A stretch of 42,288 bases of DNA from Lojkania enalia (taxonomy: Eukaryota; Ascomycota; Dothideomycetes; Pleosporales), in the NCBI GenBank assembly GCA_010094045.1, contig ML986627.1:1587-43874 (forward strand). The letters run 5' to 3'. Below the pieces are notes generated by a model. The model ran no database searches, was not told the origin of the DNA, and saw nothing but the letters and a program-made list of their open reading frames with translations. Below are positions 1 to 12,200 of this stretch, piece after piece. The position numbers were made by a program, and so were the translations under genes. The stretch's first letter is position 1; every line of letters begins with the position of its first letter.

Positions 1-3000
1 GACTATAAAGTATATATACTTATTAATAGTAGAGTTATAAAGAATTTTATAGCTAGCAACTATATTACTAGAAAAGAAATACCTATAGTATAATTAGAAC
101 AACCCTATATAATCTAAACTATAGAAGGAAAAGATTTCTAAAAGAAAGTTATATATACTATAAAACTAGGAGAGTTTAAAATTCTAGGAATAATCTAATA
201 AGAATAGATCTTCTAAATTATAGAAATTACTGACTATAATATTATCCTAGGAATTTTATAGCTAAGAAAGGAAAACCCCTAAATAAACTAGTAAACGGGA
301 TAAATTATCTTTAAAAACTCTAGCTAGCTAGTTAAGGAACAACTTACTATAATAGTAAAAGAAGTAGTAAAAGAATTATTTCTAGTAGAAAATATATTAT
401 ATAGCGTACCTAAAGAATACTAATACTTAATAAAACAACTTTAAAAACTACTATAATACCTACCTAAGTACGGAGAATATAACTATAAAATTAAACTCTA
501 ACTAGAAAAAGAATCTAGATATAGACTAATATATAGTTTAATATTAAAGGAGGTAGAGGCTCTAGAATAATATATAGACGAATACCTAAAGAAAGGAATA
601 ATCTAAGAGTTAAACTTACTAGTAGTATACCCTATACTCTTTATAGATAAGAAAGAAATAATAGACCTACGAATATATGTTAATTATTGTACCCTTAATA
701 ACATTACTATTAAGGACTAATACCCTCTACTACTTATCCGTAACTTAAGAAACTAATTAAGGGAAGCTACCATCTTCACAAAATTAGACATCTAGAATAT
801 ATACTACCAAATCTATATTAAAGAAAGAGACGAATAAAAAATAGTATTTAGAATAAAAAAGGAACTTTTTAAATACCTAGTTATACTATTTAGACTTACT
901 AATATATTAGCTACTCTCTAAAAACGAATTAATAAGGTATTAAGACTATACTTTAGACAATTCTATATAGTCTATTTAAATAACGTTCTTATATACTTAA
1001 AAATAAAGTAAGAATATAAGGAATATATCGAATAAGTATTATACGTATTATAAGTAGCAAAATTATACTTTAAAATAAGGAAATACGAATTTTATACTAC
1101 GTAAATAGACTACTTAGAATTTATTATTAAACTAAGACAACTATAAATAGACCTAAACAAATTAGTAGTAATTAGAGACTAGCTAACCTTAAAGTTAGTT
1201 AAAGATATCTAATCCTTTATAGGATTTTATAACTTCTATCGAACCTTTATTAACGATTAGAGCGATATAACTATACCCCTAACTTAACTATTAAAGAAAG
1301 ATGTTACCTTTATATAGGAAAATAAATAAGAAAAAGCCTTCTAAGAAGTTAAGAAACAATTTTAGTAAGAACCGGTACTAAAACTCTATAACCCAGAAAA
1401 GAAAGCTTTTATAAAAACCAACGTATTAGGAATAAGAATAGCCAGAATCCTTATATAAATCTATAATAGAAAATAATACCTAGTAGTATACTATTTATAA
1501 AAACTTATACTAGTAGAAATAAATTATAATATATATAACTAAGAACTTCTAGCTATTATAGCATGCCTTAAAGAATAGCGTATATACCTATAAGAAGTAA
1601 AATAGTAAACCAAAGTCTATTACGATTATAAGAACCTTACTACTTTCCTTACTACTAAAACTCTTACCCCTAGATAGGTTAGATAGTTATAAGAACTAGC
1701 TATATTCGATTTTAAGATTATTTATATTAGCGGAAAATAGAACCGAAGAGCAGACGTACTAAGTAGACTACTAGGATATAAGTAAGAGAAAGGAACTACA
1801 GCTATACTACTAAGAAGATAATAAGACGGAAGTATAGTATATAACTACCCACGACTCGTAGTAACAACTATTACTAAAGAAGTAAGCTAGATAATACTAA
1901 TTAGATTAGTAATAGACGGGATACCTAAAGAACTTTAAGAATAAAAACCGGAATAGATAGATAGACTATTATACGTCTACGATCGAATTTACGTACTAGC
2001 TAAAGTTAGAAAAGAATTTATTAGGTAATTCTACAAAGCCCCTATCTATAGATACTAAGGAATAGAGAAAATACTAGAACGAATCCTTAGAGGATTCTAC
2101 TTTCCTAAAGTAAGAGAATAGGTAAAGAATATATTATAAGAATATATAGACTAATAATAAAATAAACCTAATAGATATATACCCTATAAACTATTATAAA
2201 ACCTAGAAACACTAATTAGACTATAGATAGAAGTTACTATAGACTTTATTATTAAGCTACTAAAGTTAAAAGACTACCCGAAAGAAGAAGTATATAACTC
2301 TATTATAATAATTATAGATAGACTTATAAAATATACCTACTTTATCCCTTATAATAAAGTATTATTAGCAGAATAGGTTGCAAATATCTTTCTAAAGTAG
2401 ATTATCGTACAATATAGAGTACTATAGAAGATAATTATAGACTAAGATACTAAATTTACTTTAAAGTTTTAGTAAACAATTATAAACTTACTAGAAATTA
2501 AATATAAGATATTTATAGTATTTTACCTATAAATAAATAGATAGATAGAATAAATAAACTAAATAGTAGAGTAATACTTATAGTACTACCTTAACTATAG
2601 ATAAAATAATTAGGTAATACTATTACTAATAGTATAACTCGCGTATAATAGTACTATATATAGTATAATAGAAGTATTACTATTTATAGTAAACTATAGG
2701 TATAAACTAAAAATATATAATACTTTAATTAAAGTAGTATTATAGGTATCTTAAATATAAGAATAAATTGAGATTATTTAATAAATATAAGACTTACTAA
2801 AGAAAGACCTCTAGTTCCTATAATATATTATAAAGAAATACTATAATAAGAAATATAAACAACTACCTTATTTTAAAAAGGGAGAAAAAGTTTAGCTACT
2901 ACAACGAAATATTTAAAATAAACGACTAAGTAGTAAACTAGACTATATTAAAATTAGACTATATAAAATTAAGGAATAAATATTACCTGTAAACTATTAA

Positions 3001-3798
3001 CTTAAATTACCTACAACTATAAAAATCTATTTAACCTTCTATATTATACTTATAGAAAAGGTACCCTAAAATACTAAACTAGTAGTATATAATATAGACG
3101 TATATAGAGAAGACTAGGAATAGAAAGTTAAGAAAATAATAAGATATAAAATACGAAATAGTAAATAGTACTATTTAATTAAATAGTTAAAAATAGATAA
3201 ATATAAAAACCTATAGAATAATACCTAGGAACTAGAAGAAAACCTTAACTCTACAGCGTTATAGGTATATTATAAAATCTAAATTCGCGAAGAAAACCTG
3301 GAGATAGAGTAGTAGGATTAAATAATATTAGCTACGTTGCGGGAGGCGACTCCGCCTTAAGAAGAAGATCCGCCTTATAATCCGCCTCTTCCTCTTCTTT
3401 AAGCTGCTCCTATATATGTTTATAACCCTCTACCTACCTATACTTTAATTATTTACGAATCTTCCGAAGATACTAGATCTTTATATAAGCCGCTGCTACC
3501 TTATTAAGAAGTTATTCTAACTCTTCCTAGGCTAGACGAATCTTCTCCTCTAGTCTTACAACTTTAACATCCTACTTCACTACTAGAAAGAATTAGGAAC
3601 GAATTAGTATTACGGGACTATAATATATAAGTAATCTAAGTATCGCGATCCGCATTATATAATAAATATATACTAGTATAAAGGTATTTTAAATAATATA
3701 ACTTTTTAGGTATTTCCTTCTTATCTATCTTATAAGTTAACCCTTTATAGGAATACTAGGAATAAGATATAATAATCTCGCCTAAACAGTCTATATAA
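1..3798 (+). pseudogene. pol: gypsy pol polyprotein of J, RIP-degraded
   Basis: Forward frame 1 is readable throughout, with dozens of TAA/TAG at former Gln/Trp codons and no clear frameshift. The aspartic protease active site is near 25-33 and reads N-S-R where D-S-G is expected. Reverse transcriptase spans about 540-1110; its Y-x-D-D box at 973-984 now reads YLNN, with both Asp lost to G-to-A changes. RNase H spans about 1380-1770 and ends with the typical ADVLSRL. The integrase zinc finger lies near 2030-2160 and its core near 2220-2600. A chromodomain is at about 3140-3270 (YLIK...LKIDKYKNL). A Pro-rich tail follows. The original stop is uncertain and the protein cannot be made. Confidence 0.88.
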
Positions 3799-3832
3799 TT
3801 AGTATAATAGTATCTACCTAGAGTTAAATAAT

Positions 3833-3842
3833 AAAGGAGAGG
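3833..3842 (+). other. Polypurine tract of J
   Basis: The run AAAGGAGAGG lies directly before the 3' LTR start (TATTAGGA, originally probably TGTTAGGA). This is where plus-strand DNA synthesis is primed in LTR retrotransposons. It fixes the LTR start at 3843. Confidence 0.75.
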
Positions 3843-4149
3843 TATTAGGAATATATATAGTCTTAATAAAGATAGTATACTAACCCTATTATATACTAGA
3901 TTAGGACGGGAAAACTCTTAGGCTAAGAGTTTAGAGGGGAAAAGTAGTATTATAGATACCCTTATAGAAAACCCTATACTAGACCCGATTAAGATTTAGA
4001 ACTCTATATAACTAGAAGAATAGAGCTAATATAAAGTATATAATATATTTAGCAGTTTAGTTAACTAAGTAACTAAGTATACTTAGTCGCTCAGCTAACT
4101 AAGTAAGAAGGAATAGTAAGGGAACTAAATTATATTTAATAACCTTACA
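3843..4149 (+). repeat. 3' LTR of J, about 307 bp
   Basis: Starts TATTAGG right after the polypurine tract and probably ends at the TTACA around 4145-4149, which gives RIP-altered TG...CA ends. The end is inferred, since the second LTR is outside the window. It contains a perfect 16-bp palindrome at 4072-4087 (ACTAAGTATACTTAGT) inside a cluster of AACTAAG motifs. The F transposase frame follows directly. Confidence 0.65.
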
Positions 4150-5330
4150 ATTCTAACCTTTATAGCTCTTTATAGTTAACTTAAATATCCTTCGCACACT
4201 CTACTTATATACTTCTATTATAAGCCTATAAGAATAATCTCCTACAGTATATAATTACTCTTAGTTATTATCTTATCCTATACCTAGCCAATTAGAGGCT
4301 GTTATAATACTACTATCTTATATTATCTTTAAAGCGATCTAACACCTTACTAGATAATATAAAGGGAAGAATTTATCTAAGAGATAGCTAATTAGTATTA
4401 GTATTAATAGATAGATTACTAATACTATTACTCTTAACTAGATTAAGTATTTTAAAAAGTATATACTACCTTATATAAAGAACGTCTATTAGATACTAAT
4501 TATAGACGGTTATAGTAGCTATAATACGCCTGAATTTAATAATTATTATAAACTATATAAGATTATTACTATCTATATACCTGCGTATTCGTTTTATCTA
4601 TTTTAGCTGCTTAATATAGGTTGTTTTAGGCCCTTAAAGAAGGCCTATAGCTAGTAGGTTAAGGAGCTAATATATAATCGTATCTACTATATTTTAAAGT
4701 TTAAGTTTATTCCTATATTTTATAAGGCTTATTAGATAGCTATAATATTAGATAATATTAAAGGAGGCTTTAGAGGGACTAGATTAGTCCCTTTTAGACT
4801 AGATCGAGTTATTTTAAAGCTTGATATTTAATTAGAGATACTACCACCTTAGACTACTATTATACCTACTATCACAACGCCCTAGATTATAAAAACGCCT
4901 ATAAAGTAGAATAAATTTATATTATAAATAATACTTATAACTAATTAAATTATAAATTATTAAAATTTAAGTCTAATACCTATTATAGAGGCTATATACT
5001 AGATCTAGAAGGGTATACTTATTCTTATAACTAAGCTAGCAATACTTTAAACTAAGAATAATATACTATAAGAGGTAAATAAGATAATAAGTAAGTAAAA
5101 ACAGCGTATAAAATAGTAGATTTAGAGATAAGATATTCTAATAAGATCTAAGGTAGGAGATCTAATTAAATAGATTAATTTAACTACCTAAATTAAATAA
5201 GAAACTACTATATTATAGTTGTATTATAGAACTAAAAATTAACTATAGTAATACTATAGATGCTATAGATAGCTAGGATATTAAATTAAGATATATTTAA
5301 TATAATTATCTAAGTTAGATAGTAATAGTA
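4150..5330 (+). pseudogene. pogo-type DDE transposase of F, C-terminal part
   Basis: Readable in forward frame 2. FKGKN-type core residues are near 4361-4372. The second catalytic Asp survives in LIIDGYSSYN (GAC at 4505-4507). The third site reads LLNIGCF (Asp to Asn, AAT at 4613-4615). The pogo motif GGFRGTRLVPF follows near 4750-4790. A basic, coiled-coil-like stretch precedes a C-terminal CCHC zinc knuckle whose four ligand codons (5255, 5264, 5279, 5294) all read TAT, as expected when TGT and CAT are hit by RIP. Many in-frame stops. The DNA-binding N-terminus and first catalytic Asp are absent. Confidence 0.8.
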
Positions 5331-5465
5331 ATTATATTACTATATTATCTAATTAATTAATCTAGGCGTTATTAGATAAACTATCTCTAAGTTACTTATA
5401 AGTAAAATTTAGGTAGTAGAGTATACTACTTACTATATCGCGCTACTTGCTATATTATTATATTA
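4150..5465 (+). mobile_element. pogo/Fot1-type DNA transposon F, 5' truncated by J
   Basis: This is the right-hand part of a Tc1/mariner-superfamily (pogo) element. The transposase core and C-terminus are present. The helix-turn-helix half is missing because J interrupts it. The right terminal repeat is not clear; by analogy with A, which ends about 160-180 bp after its zinc knuckle, I place the end near 5440-5470, just before G1 protease sequence resumes. F therefore looks inserted in G1, but the junction is inferred. Confidence 0.6.
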
Positions 5466-5718
5466 CTTATAATCTACTAGTACTACTATCTATTAATAAA
5501 CTAATTAAACGGTTATTAAAAACTATAAACTATCTAAATCTAATATAAAAAGAGACTTTAAAGTAATTAATTTATAACTCTTATATAGCCTAAAGCCTAG
5601 GTAGTACTATTTAAAGCTCTACCTATTAAGCTATACTTAATATAATTACTAGCTACTTAAAATACTATACTAGTTAAAAGAACTTAAAATTAAAACTAAT
5701 TTAACTTTAGATAAAGAT
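5466..5718 (+). pseudogene. G1 aspartic protease fragment
   Basis: Forward frame 1. After a degraded active site near 5566-5590, the stretch YYLKLYLLSYT resembles the HHLxLYPLxxP segment that follows the protease active site in many fungal gypsy elements. It ends LTLDKD at 5718, immediately before the TA target site of A1, and continues in frame at 14826. Gag is not visible here. Assignment rests on this local pattern and on frame continuity with the reverse transcriptase. Confidence 0.55.
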
Positions 5719-6856
5719 TAATATATAGTATAAGCGAGCTGATTATCTAAGCGAGCTAATTATAATACTAAGACTATACTAATATCGCAACTACTTTTCG
5801 CAAAATATTATACTTTCTTATATTCTATTTTACTATATAGTATAATAGCCTATTCTTCTATATCTATAGCATTATTTTTATACGTCCGCGAGTTATACCT
5901 AGCCTTACTATACTACCTATAGCGCCTTTAAGTTAGCTGGCCTCTATTAATACACGCTTTCTTCCTACCCTTCTTTCTATTAGTATAAGTATTAAACTCT
6001 TTTAGAGTAGTTAATTAAACGCCTTCTTTAATTATTAGGTTACCTTCCTTTTATATACGCTTTCTTTTATACGATCGATATTATATAGCAGCCTTATTAG
6101 CTGCTTAAAGCTTAGTAACTTAAGCGTATAATAGTACGTTTTTATATATTATATATATAGTACCCTTTATAAACTATTTAAACGCTTCTACTATTAAAGT
6201 AGATAAACTATCTAGGTACTTTTAAACTTTTAATCGAACGTATATAGATTAAGACCCAAATTTAATAGGATTACTTAGTATTTTTAACTCTTAAGGGGTA
6301 TTTTTAACTATAGAAGGTATTAGCGTATATAGTCGAACTTTAAGCTTTAATAGTACTATATCTAGGTTAAATAGAACTAGACTAGTACTTTAAAAGCTAC
6401 TTAAGATATTACTCTTTATAATTGCTGTATTAAAAGGTACTTTAAAGTAGGATAAGAACTCGATTTTCGTAATATAGTTAATATAACTATATATCAGCTA
6501 CTCGACTTAGCGCCTATATACAGTCTTTAAAAGCAAGAAATAACCTATATTTAGTAGCTATAGTAGGTACGATAAATATAGAGGTATATAGAGAGTAATA
6601 ATATTCTTTTCCTTATAGAGCTGCCTAAATTTAAGCGAGTTATAACTCTTATAGCCGTTACAAATTAGTAATTAATATATACTAATAGTACAATTCTTTA
6701 TATACGTGTTAAAGTACTTTAACTATTTAATACTAATATTATTTATCGTCTAGCTGTTATTAGTAACCTATATAGTTTAGGTTAGTAGAATATTATCTTC
6801 TTTATACTATATAGAGAGGTAGTAGGTACCTGTAAAGATAATAAAAGATAGTATTA

Positions 6857-8722
6857 ACGTATTCCACCATCGAAGCGGCCAAACCATCAAAACGGCCACT
6901 TTTTCTTAGCATTACAAATACTACGTACGAACTATAATAAATCTACAACGCAACCTTCTATTAATTTAATAAGAAGGTAGAATTGAGCTTACCTTATAGG
7001 TATATAAATTAGGCTAGTTTAAGAGCGTGCGACGCGCTGCTATAGCTTTTAATATATGATATTAATAACTCTCTGCTCGACTTTATAGAATCGCGTTTCG
7101 CCCTTGTACATAACTAAATCGCTAGAAGCTTATAGTAACCGAAGAATAAACAATCGTACAATATATTCTTAACCTTAATTTATAAGGATTTGCGCTCCAG
7201 CTATATAAGGTAGTAGATATAGTAGATAAACTATTAGGCGTACGTAATAGAATACTTATAAGAAAGAATTAGCCTAAACGATTTATAGCGCATATAAATA
7301 AGCTTAAAACAGCCTTTAATTAAGTAAAAGATTGCTAAAGAATAAAATAAGAGAATCTAGAGGTTATTAACGCGTGGTTTAAGCTCGTACAGAATATAAT
7401 TGCGAAATATAGTATATATAATAATAATATCTACAACTTTAATAAGATAGGCTTTTAGATAGGTATTATTAGTATTATAAAGGTTGTTATAGGTTTAGAA
7501 TATCGTATAAAGTCTACTCTTATATAGCTAGGCGATTGCGAGTAGGTTATAGTTATCTAAAGTATCTATACTACTGTATATACAACCCTACTATTTATTA
7601 TCTATAAAGGACGCATCTATATCTCTATATAGTATAAAGAAGTAGATATACTATACGATTGGAAAATTTTAGTCTTTAAGAACGGCTAGATAAATAACAC
7701 GTTTAGTTTTAAGTAGTTAAAGTACTTTAATAAGTATATAAAGATGTATTAGGTAGGGTCGTACAGACTACTTATTTTAGACGGCTATAAAAGCTACCTT
7801 AACCAGGAATTTAAAGATTACTACCTTATATAAAAGATCCTAATACTTTATATACCTTCTTATTTATCGTATATACTTTAGCCTCTTAATATAGTTTACT
7901 TCTCGCTATTAAAGCTAAAGTACTTATAGTATATATAAGACTTAGCGCGCTAACGCGTCTACTATATTAATAAAGAAGGCTTTCTTCCAGCCTTTAAAAA
8001 CGCGTTTTTTAACGTATTTACGTATAAGAACTATTAAAAGGCCTTTAAAGTAATAGGAATTGTTCCTCTAAACGTGTAGGTTATATTAGATCGCCTTAAT
8101 ATATAACTGCGTACCCTACTAGAACTACTTCTATAAGAAGACTTCTAATAGTCTAAAACTCTAAGTAATATATATAAATTTAGGTTACAATTAATACTTA
8201 TATAAAAGTCCTTTATATAATTATTAAAAGAGGCGTAAGAAGGATTTTTATAGCTTATAAAAGGTGCTGAGTTAATACTATATTAGAATACGCTTCTTTA
8301 AGCTCGCAACTCTAAGCTTAAAAGGTAATTAGAAGAAGTAATTAAGCGTAAAACGCGTAAAAGAAAGTATATTCAGTATAGCGGTATAGTATTATATAGT
8401 AAGGGATCTTTATACGTAGCTGCTGAAGTATCTATAAACTCTCAGCTCTTTAAGAAGACTCATAGTACTGATACTTAAAAAAGGGCTTAACCAGCTCAAC
8501 GCTACTATAGTAACTATAGTAAGACTGGATATAACGCTTATACGTGCTAAAAGGATAGTAGGGAAAATTCTAAATTAGATAAAAGTATATTGTATATAGG
8601 ATCTCTTATTAGTATTAAGTAAATTAACTTTTCGTATATAGTATTCGTTACGCTAAGAAAAAGTGGCCGTTTCGATAGTTTAGCTGCTTCGATAGTTTAG
8701 CCACTTCGATAGTAGAATATAT
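6857..8722 (+). mobile_element. pogo-type transposon B, complete, 1866 bp
   Basis: Inserted at TA (6855-6856 / 8723-8724) inside A1. The ends match as inverted repeats: left ACGTATTCCACCATCG, right end in reverse ATATATTCTACTATCG. The TIRs carry direct subrepeats of about 17 bp with an ATCGAA core: two at the left end and three at the right. Sequence around CCACTTTTTCTTAGC and its inverse GCTAAGAAAAAGTGG closes the TIRs. RIP is moderate: several CA/TG sites remain. Confidence 0.93.
6940..8622 (+). pseudogene. B transposase: psq HTH, Tc5-type HTH, DDE, CCHC knuckle
   Basis: One forward frame (frame 1) covers about 560 codons with scattered stops at former Gln/Trp. The start is uncertain. A psq-type helix-turn-helix lies near 7021-7090 (KSVRRAAIAFN). 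The second DNA-binding region includes VINAWFKLVQ near 7365-7400. Catalytic sites: first Asp to Asn (NFNKIGF, AAT 7441-7443), second intact (ILDGYKSY, GAC 7780-7782), third Asp to Asn (PLNIVYF, AAT 7888-7890). A basic C-terminal part (KRKTRKRKY) precedes a C-x2-C-x4-H-x4-C knuckle that keeps only its last Cys (TGC 8545-8547). This is the most readable pogo gene here besides E. Confidence 0.9.
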
Positions 8723-8994
8723 TACCTATTCTATCGCGTTAATACCCTAAATAACTATAGTCTACTTATAATTACCTAGCTAGAGCTATTTTAGTCGATT
8801 CCGTCTTTTAGAGCTAGTAACTACTACTTCTATTAATATTACGCTTATTATAAAGTCTAATTTGTTAAAGTTGTATATATCTTTATTAATAATACTATAC
8901 TTAGCCTTTATATTCTATATAAGGTAGAACCAGCCTCCTATAACCTTAAAATTCTTATATTTAGCTTTTAAATAGTTGTACTTTTAATTAAATT

Positions 8995-9119
8995 TGTCAG
9001 AGCTGGCTGGCTCTAATAAAGGTTAGAAAACTGCGTCTATTAACTAGAAATGCGAGACATGCTACATATATATCTCTAGACCTACTAAGGGGCTAACTAT
9101 AAATAGCTTAGCTATAATA
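8995..9119 (-). repeat. Cop1 3' LTR, 125 bp
   Basis: Pairs with 14228-14352, with C/T and G/A differences. It begins TGTCAGAGC on the plus strand and ends at AATA next to the C-rich complement of the polypurine tract. The matching length of the two LTRs and the flanking AAATT fix its borders. Confidence 0.93.
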
Positions 9120-9268
9120 CACCCCCCCAGCTGCAGTGAATAGTAAAGCTGCCTTCTAGTCAACTGGTCTAGGTACCTTTATATAGCTGTAACACACCCC
9201 CCTAACTGCAGTGAATAGCAAAGCTGCCTTCTAGTCAACTGGTCTAGGTACCTCTGTGAGACCGAGCT
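9120..9268 (-). repeat. 75-bp tandem duplication of polypurine tract plus LTR edge in Cop1
   Basis: Unit 1 is 9120-9194 and unit 2 starts at 9195. Each begins with a C-rich run (purine-rich on the element's sense strand), followed by CTGCAGTGAATAG and the end of pol. Between the units lies TATAGCTGTAACA, which resembles the first bases of the LTR. Cop2 carries the same 75-bp duplication, so it was present in their common ancestor. The copy beside the LTR (unit 1) is the one placed to work as primer. Confidence 0.85.
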
Positions 9269-12200
9269 GCTTTAAAAAGGTAAGGTGCTTCTACTTAGGC
9301 AGAGCCTTTGTAAGACCGTCTGCTAGCATCTAGTTTATCGGCTTCTAGCTAACCTATAACCTTCCTGCTTCAACTTCTTATCGAATCTACATCTGATAAG
9401 TATCTATATAACGTAATCTAGTCTGTAGTCTATCTACTACTTTAGTAGTAATACCTACTGTCTGCTGATTATCATAAAATAGCGTAGGGACTATCTCTAT
9501 ACTAAACCCTACGTGATCGAAGACCCTAGTCTACTATTACAGCTCGCTACCTGCTACGGATAGAGTTAGTAGCTTAGCCTTAATTGTCGACTTAGTAACC
9601 GAGCGCTATATTATCGCTTTCTAGTTAATAGGCAGGCTATAGAACTTAAATAGGTAGCCCTGCAAGCTGTGACGCGTCTTCTAATTATCCGCAAACGCTG
9701 CGTCTAATACTCTATAGAATAGTAGCTTACGCTTATCGCTAAGGTAGGTTGTGTTTTCCTAATCTAGTCTAGATGCTTGCAAGCCTAGCCCTCTTGTACT
9801 AATCATATATCTCCAGACGTGCTCTACTACTTAAATATAACTCTATCCTAGATTTTTAAGATGGGTTACTAAAGCTAAGTAAGCTCTTAAGATGTCTGGG
9901 CGCGTATAGACTGCTAGATATCTTAGGGATCCGACTAGCTGCTAATAATATCTAGTTCTCTAATAGTTTAGCTCCTCTATACTTAATACTAGGTAGTTAT
10001 CGACTAGAGGTACCGCAGGATAGCTTCTCTACCCCTACTTCTATAGTCTATACTTAGCTGCGACCTTATTAATAAACGAGTCTTAACTAAGCTAGATTCT
10101 ACCTGCATCCCAGTCTCGGACTATTCTAATTCCTAGGAACTACCTAAGCTATCTAAGTAAGTATAGCTCATACTGCAATTTTAAGCCTACTTTAAATTAC
10201 TAATACGCAGTAAGGTAGTCTAGATAAACTAAGACGACTATATTATTAATATAGAAGAATACTATTAGGCTCTTACTTCTAAATAGATATAGGACCTCCT
10301 AGATTAGCTGTAGTCCTAGCTTAAGCAGCAAGCTCTTAAGGTACTTATACTAGAGTAGAGAAGCATCTCTCAGGCTATAGAGAGCTTTCCTTATCTCTAG
10401 CAGCTTACCTAGCTCCTATATAAATCCTTCTAGCGTATAGGCGTATATTAGTCTATCTAGCAGTACATTCAAGAAAGCGTTAGTAATATTATATTAATAG
10501 GCGCGTAGTCTAAAAGCTGCTACTAGAGCGACTAGGAATCGGAATATTTATACTGCTAGAGTAGCTATATATATATCTCCCTAGTCCTACTACAGGTCTC
10601 CTCTAATAACTAGCCTAGCTTTAAACTTATATAGATATCTATTCTTATCGAATTTGTATGTAAATACCCACATTAGCGGTAGAAACTCGATCTCTAGCTA
10701 TATACTAGCTCTAGTCTCTATTATATAAACTAGACAGCTCTTACTGCAGCAGCTCTAAAGCTCTACTACTACTACTTTCTTAAATTCGATTCCAAATAAA
10801 TGCCTCTTAAGCTGCTTCTATTACTTTAGTAGAAGTAGCAGCTAATCTCTATATAGACTGATCCTAGGCTGATCAGCTAGTATATTACTACTTATCTTCT
10901 GCTATAACGCTTCTATAAACGCTATATAGTATATGCGGGGTATTCTACAAGTTCTGGTCTTTGTAATATTTCTAGTATTAAGCTAACTACTAATTTCGTC
11001 GCGTCTGTTCGCATTATTTAATCGTCAGTCTAAAGCCTCTACTTCTAGCTTAATCTAATACTAGCCCTTAAGGAGGCTAGTTATTACCTCTAGATGCTCG
11101 TTGCGATTATCTTAACTGCGCGGTTCTAGGGTGTTTTCTAGTATTATAATACCGCTAACTGCTAGATACTCTACTTTAGCTGGCTTGCTTAATTGTTACT
11201 AACCTAGCTCCTACTTAAGCTGCTGCTTAAGCTTATCGTCTAGCGTCTCCTTACACGATTAAACTGTTAATTAATCTAGCATCTATTTAAACTCTATATT
11301 ATTTAGCTTACAGCTCTCCTCAATATTAAGTACTGCGGCTACTAGACGCAGCATCTACTTGTCTAGAAAGATAAGATCTTTATGCGATTCTGCAGGTAGT
11401 AGGATAATATTTCTAGTCCTTATAATTCTATCTAGCTCTAGTATCTAGATGCGATAGATATTTGTAGAGTTATATTCTATAAGGCGTCTAATCAGCATAC
11501 GAGACTACAGCTTCTCTCTCTAGTATAGGTAATAATTTAGGATATATACCTTAGCTCCTAACATGCTAAGATAAGCTACTAACAGTCTAGTTCCGCGTAC
11601 TATCTTATACAGGGTATACTAGTCCAGAGCTTCGGTCGGCGTACGATTAAGGAGATAGACTACTAAGAGTAGGCACTCGTTTAATACCTCTATTAGTAGC
11701 CCTGCGTCTATTCTTATAGCTCTTCCCCATACGACTAGCGACTGCTCTACTCTCTCTATTAGACTATTCTACTCCTCAGTGTACTCTGCTTGTAGTTCTA
11801 CTAAGATTCCTAGGTCCTTAAAGATGTTAAGTATCTTAGAATATCCGTACTTACTGTTAAGTCTAACAGCTTTAACCTGCGCGTTAAACTGAGCTTTAAG
11901 CCTAACTAGTAATCTCTATACTATACATCGTAGTATTATTATATTCTTATTTAACAGGTAGCAGGCCTTATACCACCTACTATACTAGTAGACTATATAG
12001 AACATCTAGAGGTCTCTATTATAGTAGTACTCTAACCGATCGCGTATCTGGACTAAATCTATCTCTAGTCTCTCAAATAGTTCCTAGGCTGGTTCCTAAG
12101 GAGCTCTCCTACTTACTATCTTATAGAGCTTAGACTAGATGCAGACGGCGCATTCTATCTACTTTAGAGCTTAATTTCTCTACTACTACTGCTGCTGCTA

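Larger units (their letters stand above)
1..4149 (+). mobile_element. Ty3/gypsy chromovirus J, 5' end outside window
   Basis: This is an LTR retrotransposon whose 5' LTR and gag lie before the window. What remains runs in the order protease, reverse transcriptase, RNase H, integrase, chromodomain, polypurine tract, 3' LTR, the Ty3/gypsy order with a chromodomain at the integrase end (chromovirus). All of pol is in one forward frame and only point changes break it. Sequence from position 4150 onward reads as the interior of a pogo transposase (F), so J appears to have inserted into F. The 5' target duplication cannot be checked because that end is missing. Confidence 0.9.

Noticed and set aside
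1..3798. Frames that stay aligned with TAA/TAG at Gln positions suggest a ciliate-type code (TAR = Gln).
   Set aside because: TAR also replaces Trp, catalytic Asp reads Asn and Cys/His read Tyr. CA/TG is depleted in noncoding LTRs too. This is RIP, not recoding.
4072..4087. Palindrome as a terminator or operator.
   Set aside because: It lies in the J LTR of a dead element, and there is no evidence of function beyond the sequence symmetry.
6857..8722. B as another copy of family A.
   Set aside because: TIRs and protein differ clearly (ATCGAA boxes instead of AAGCGAGC; length 1866 vs 1872 bp).
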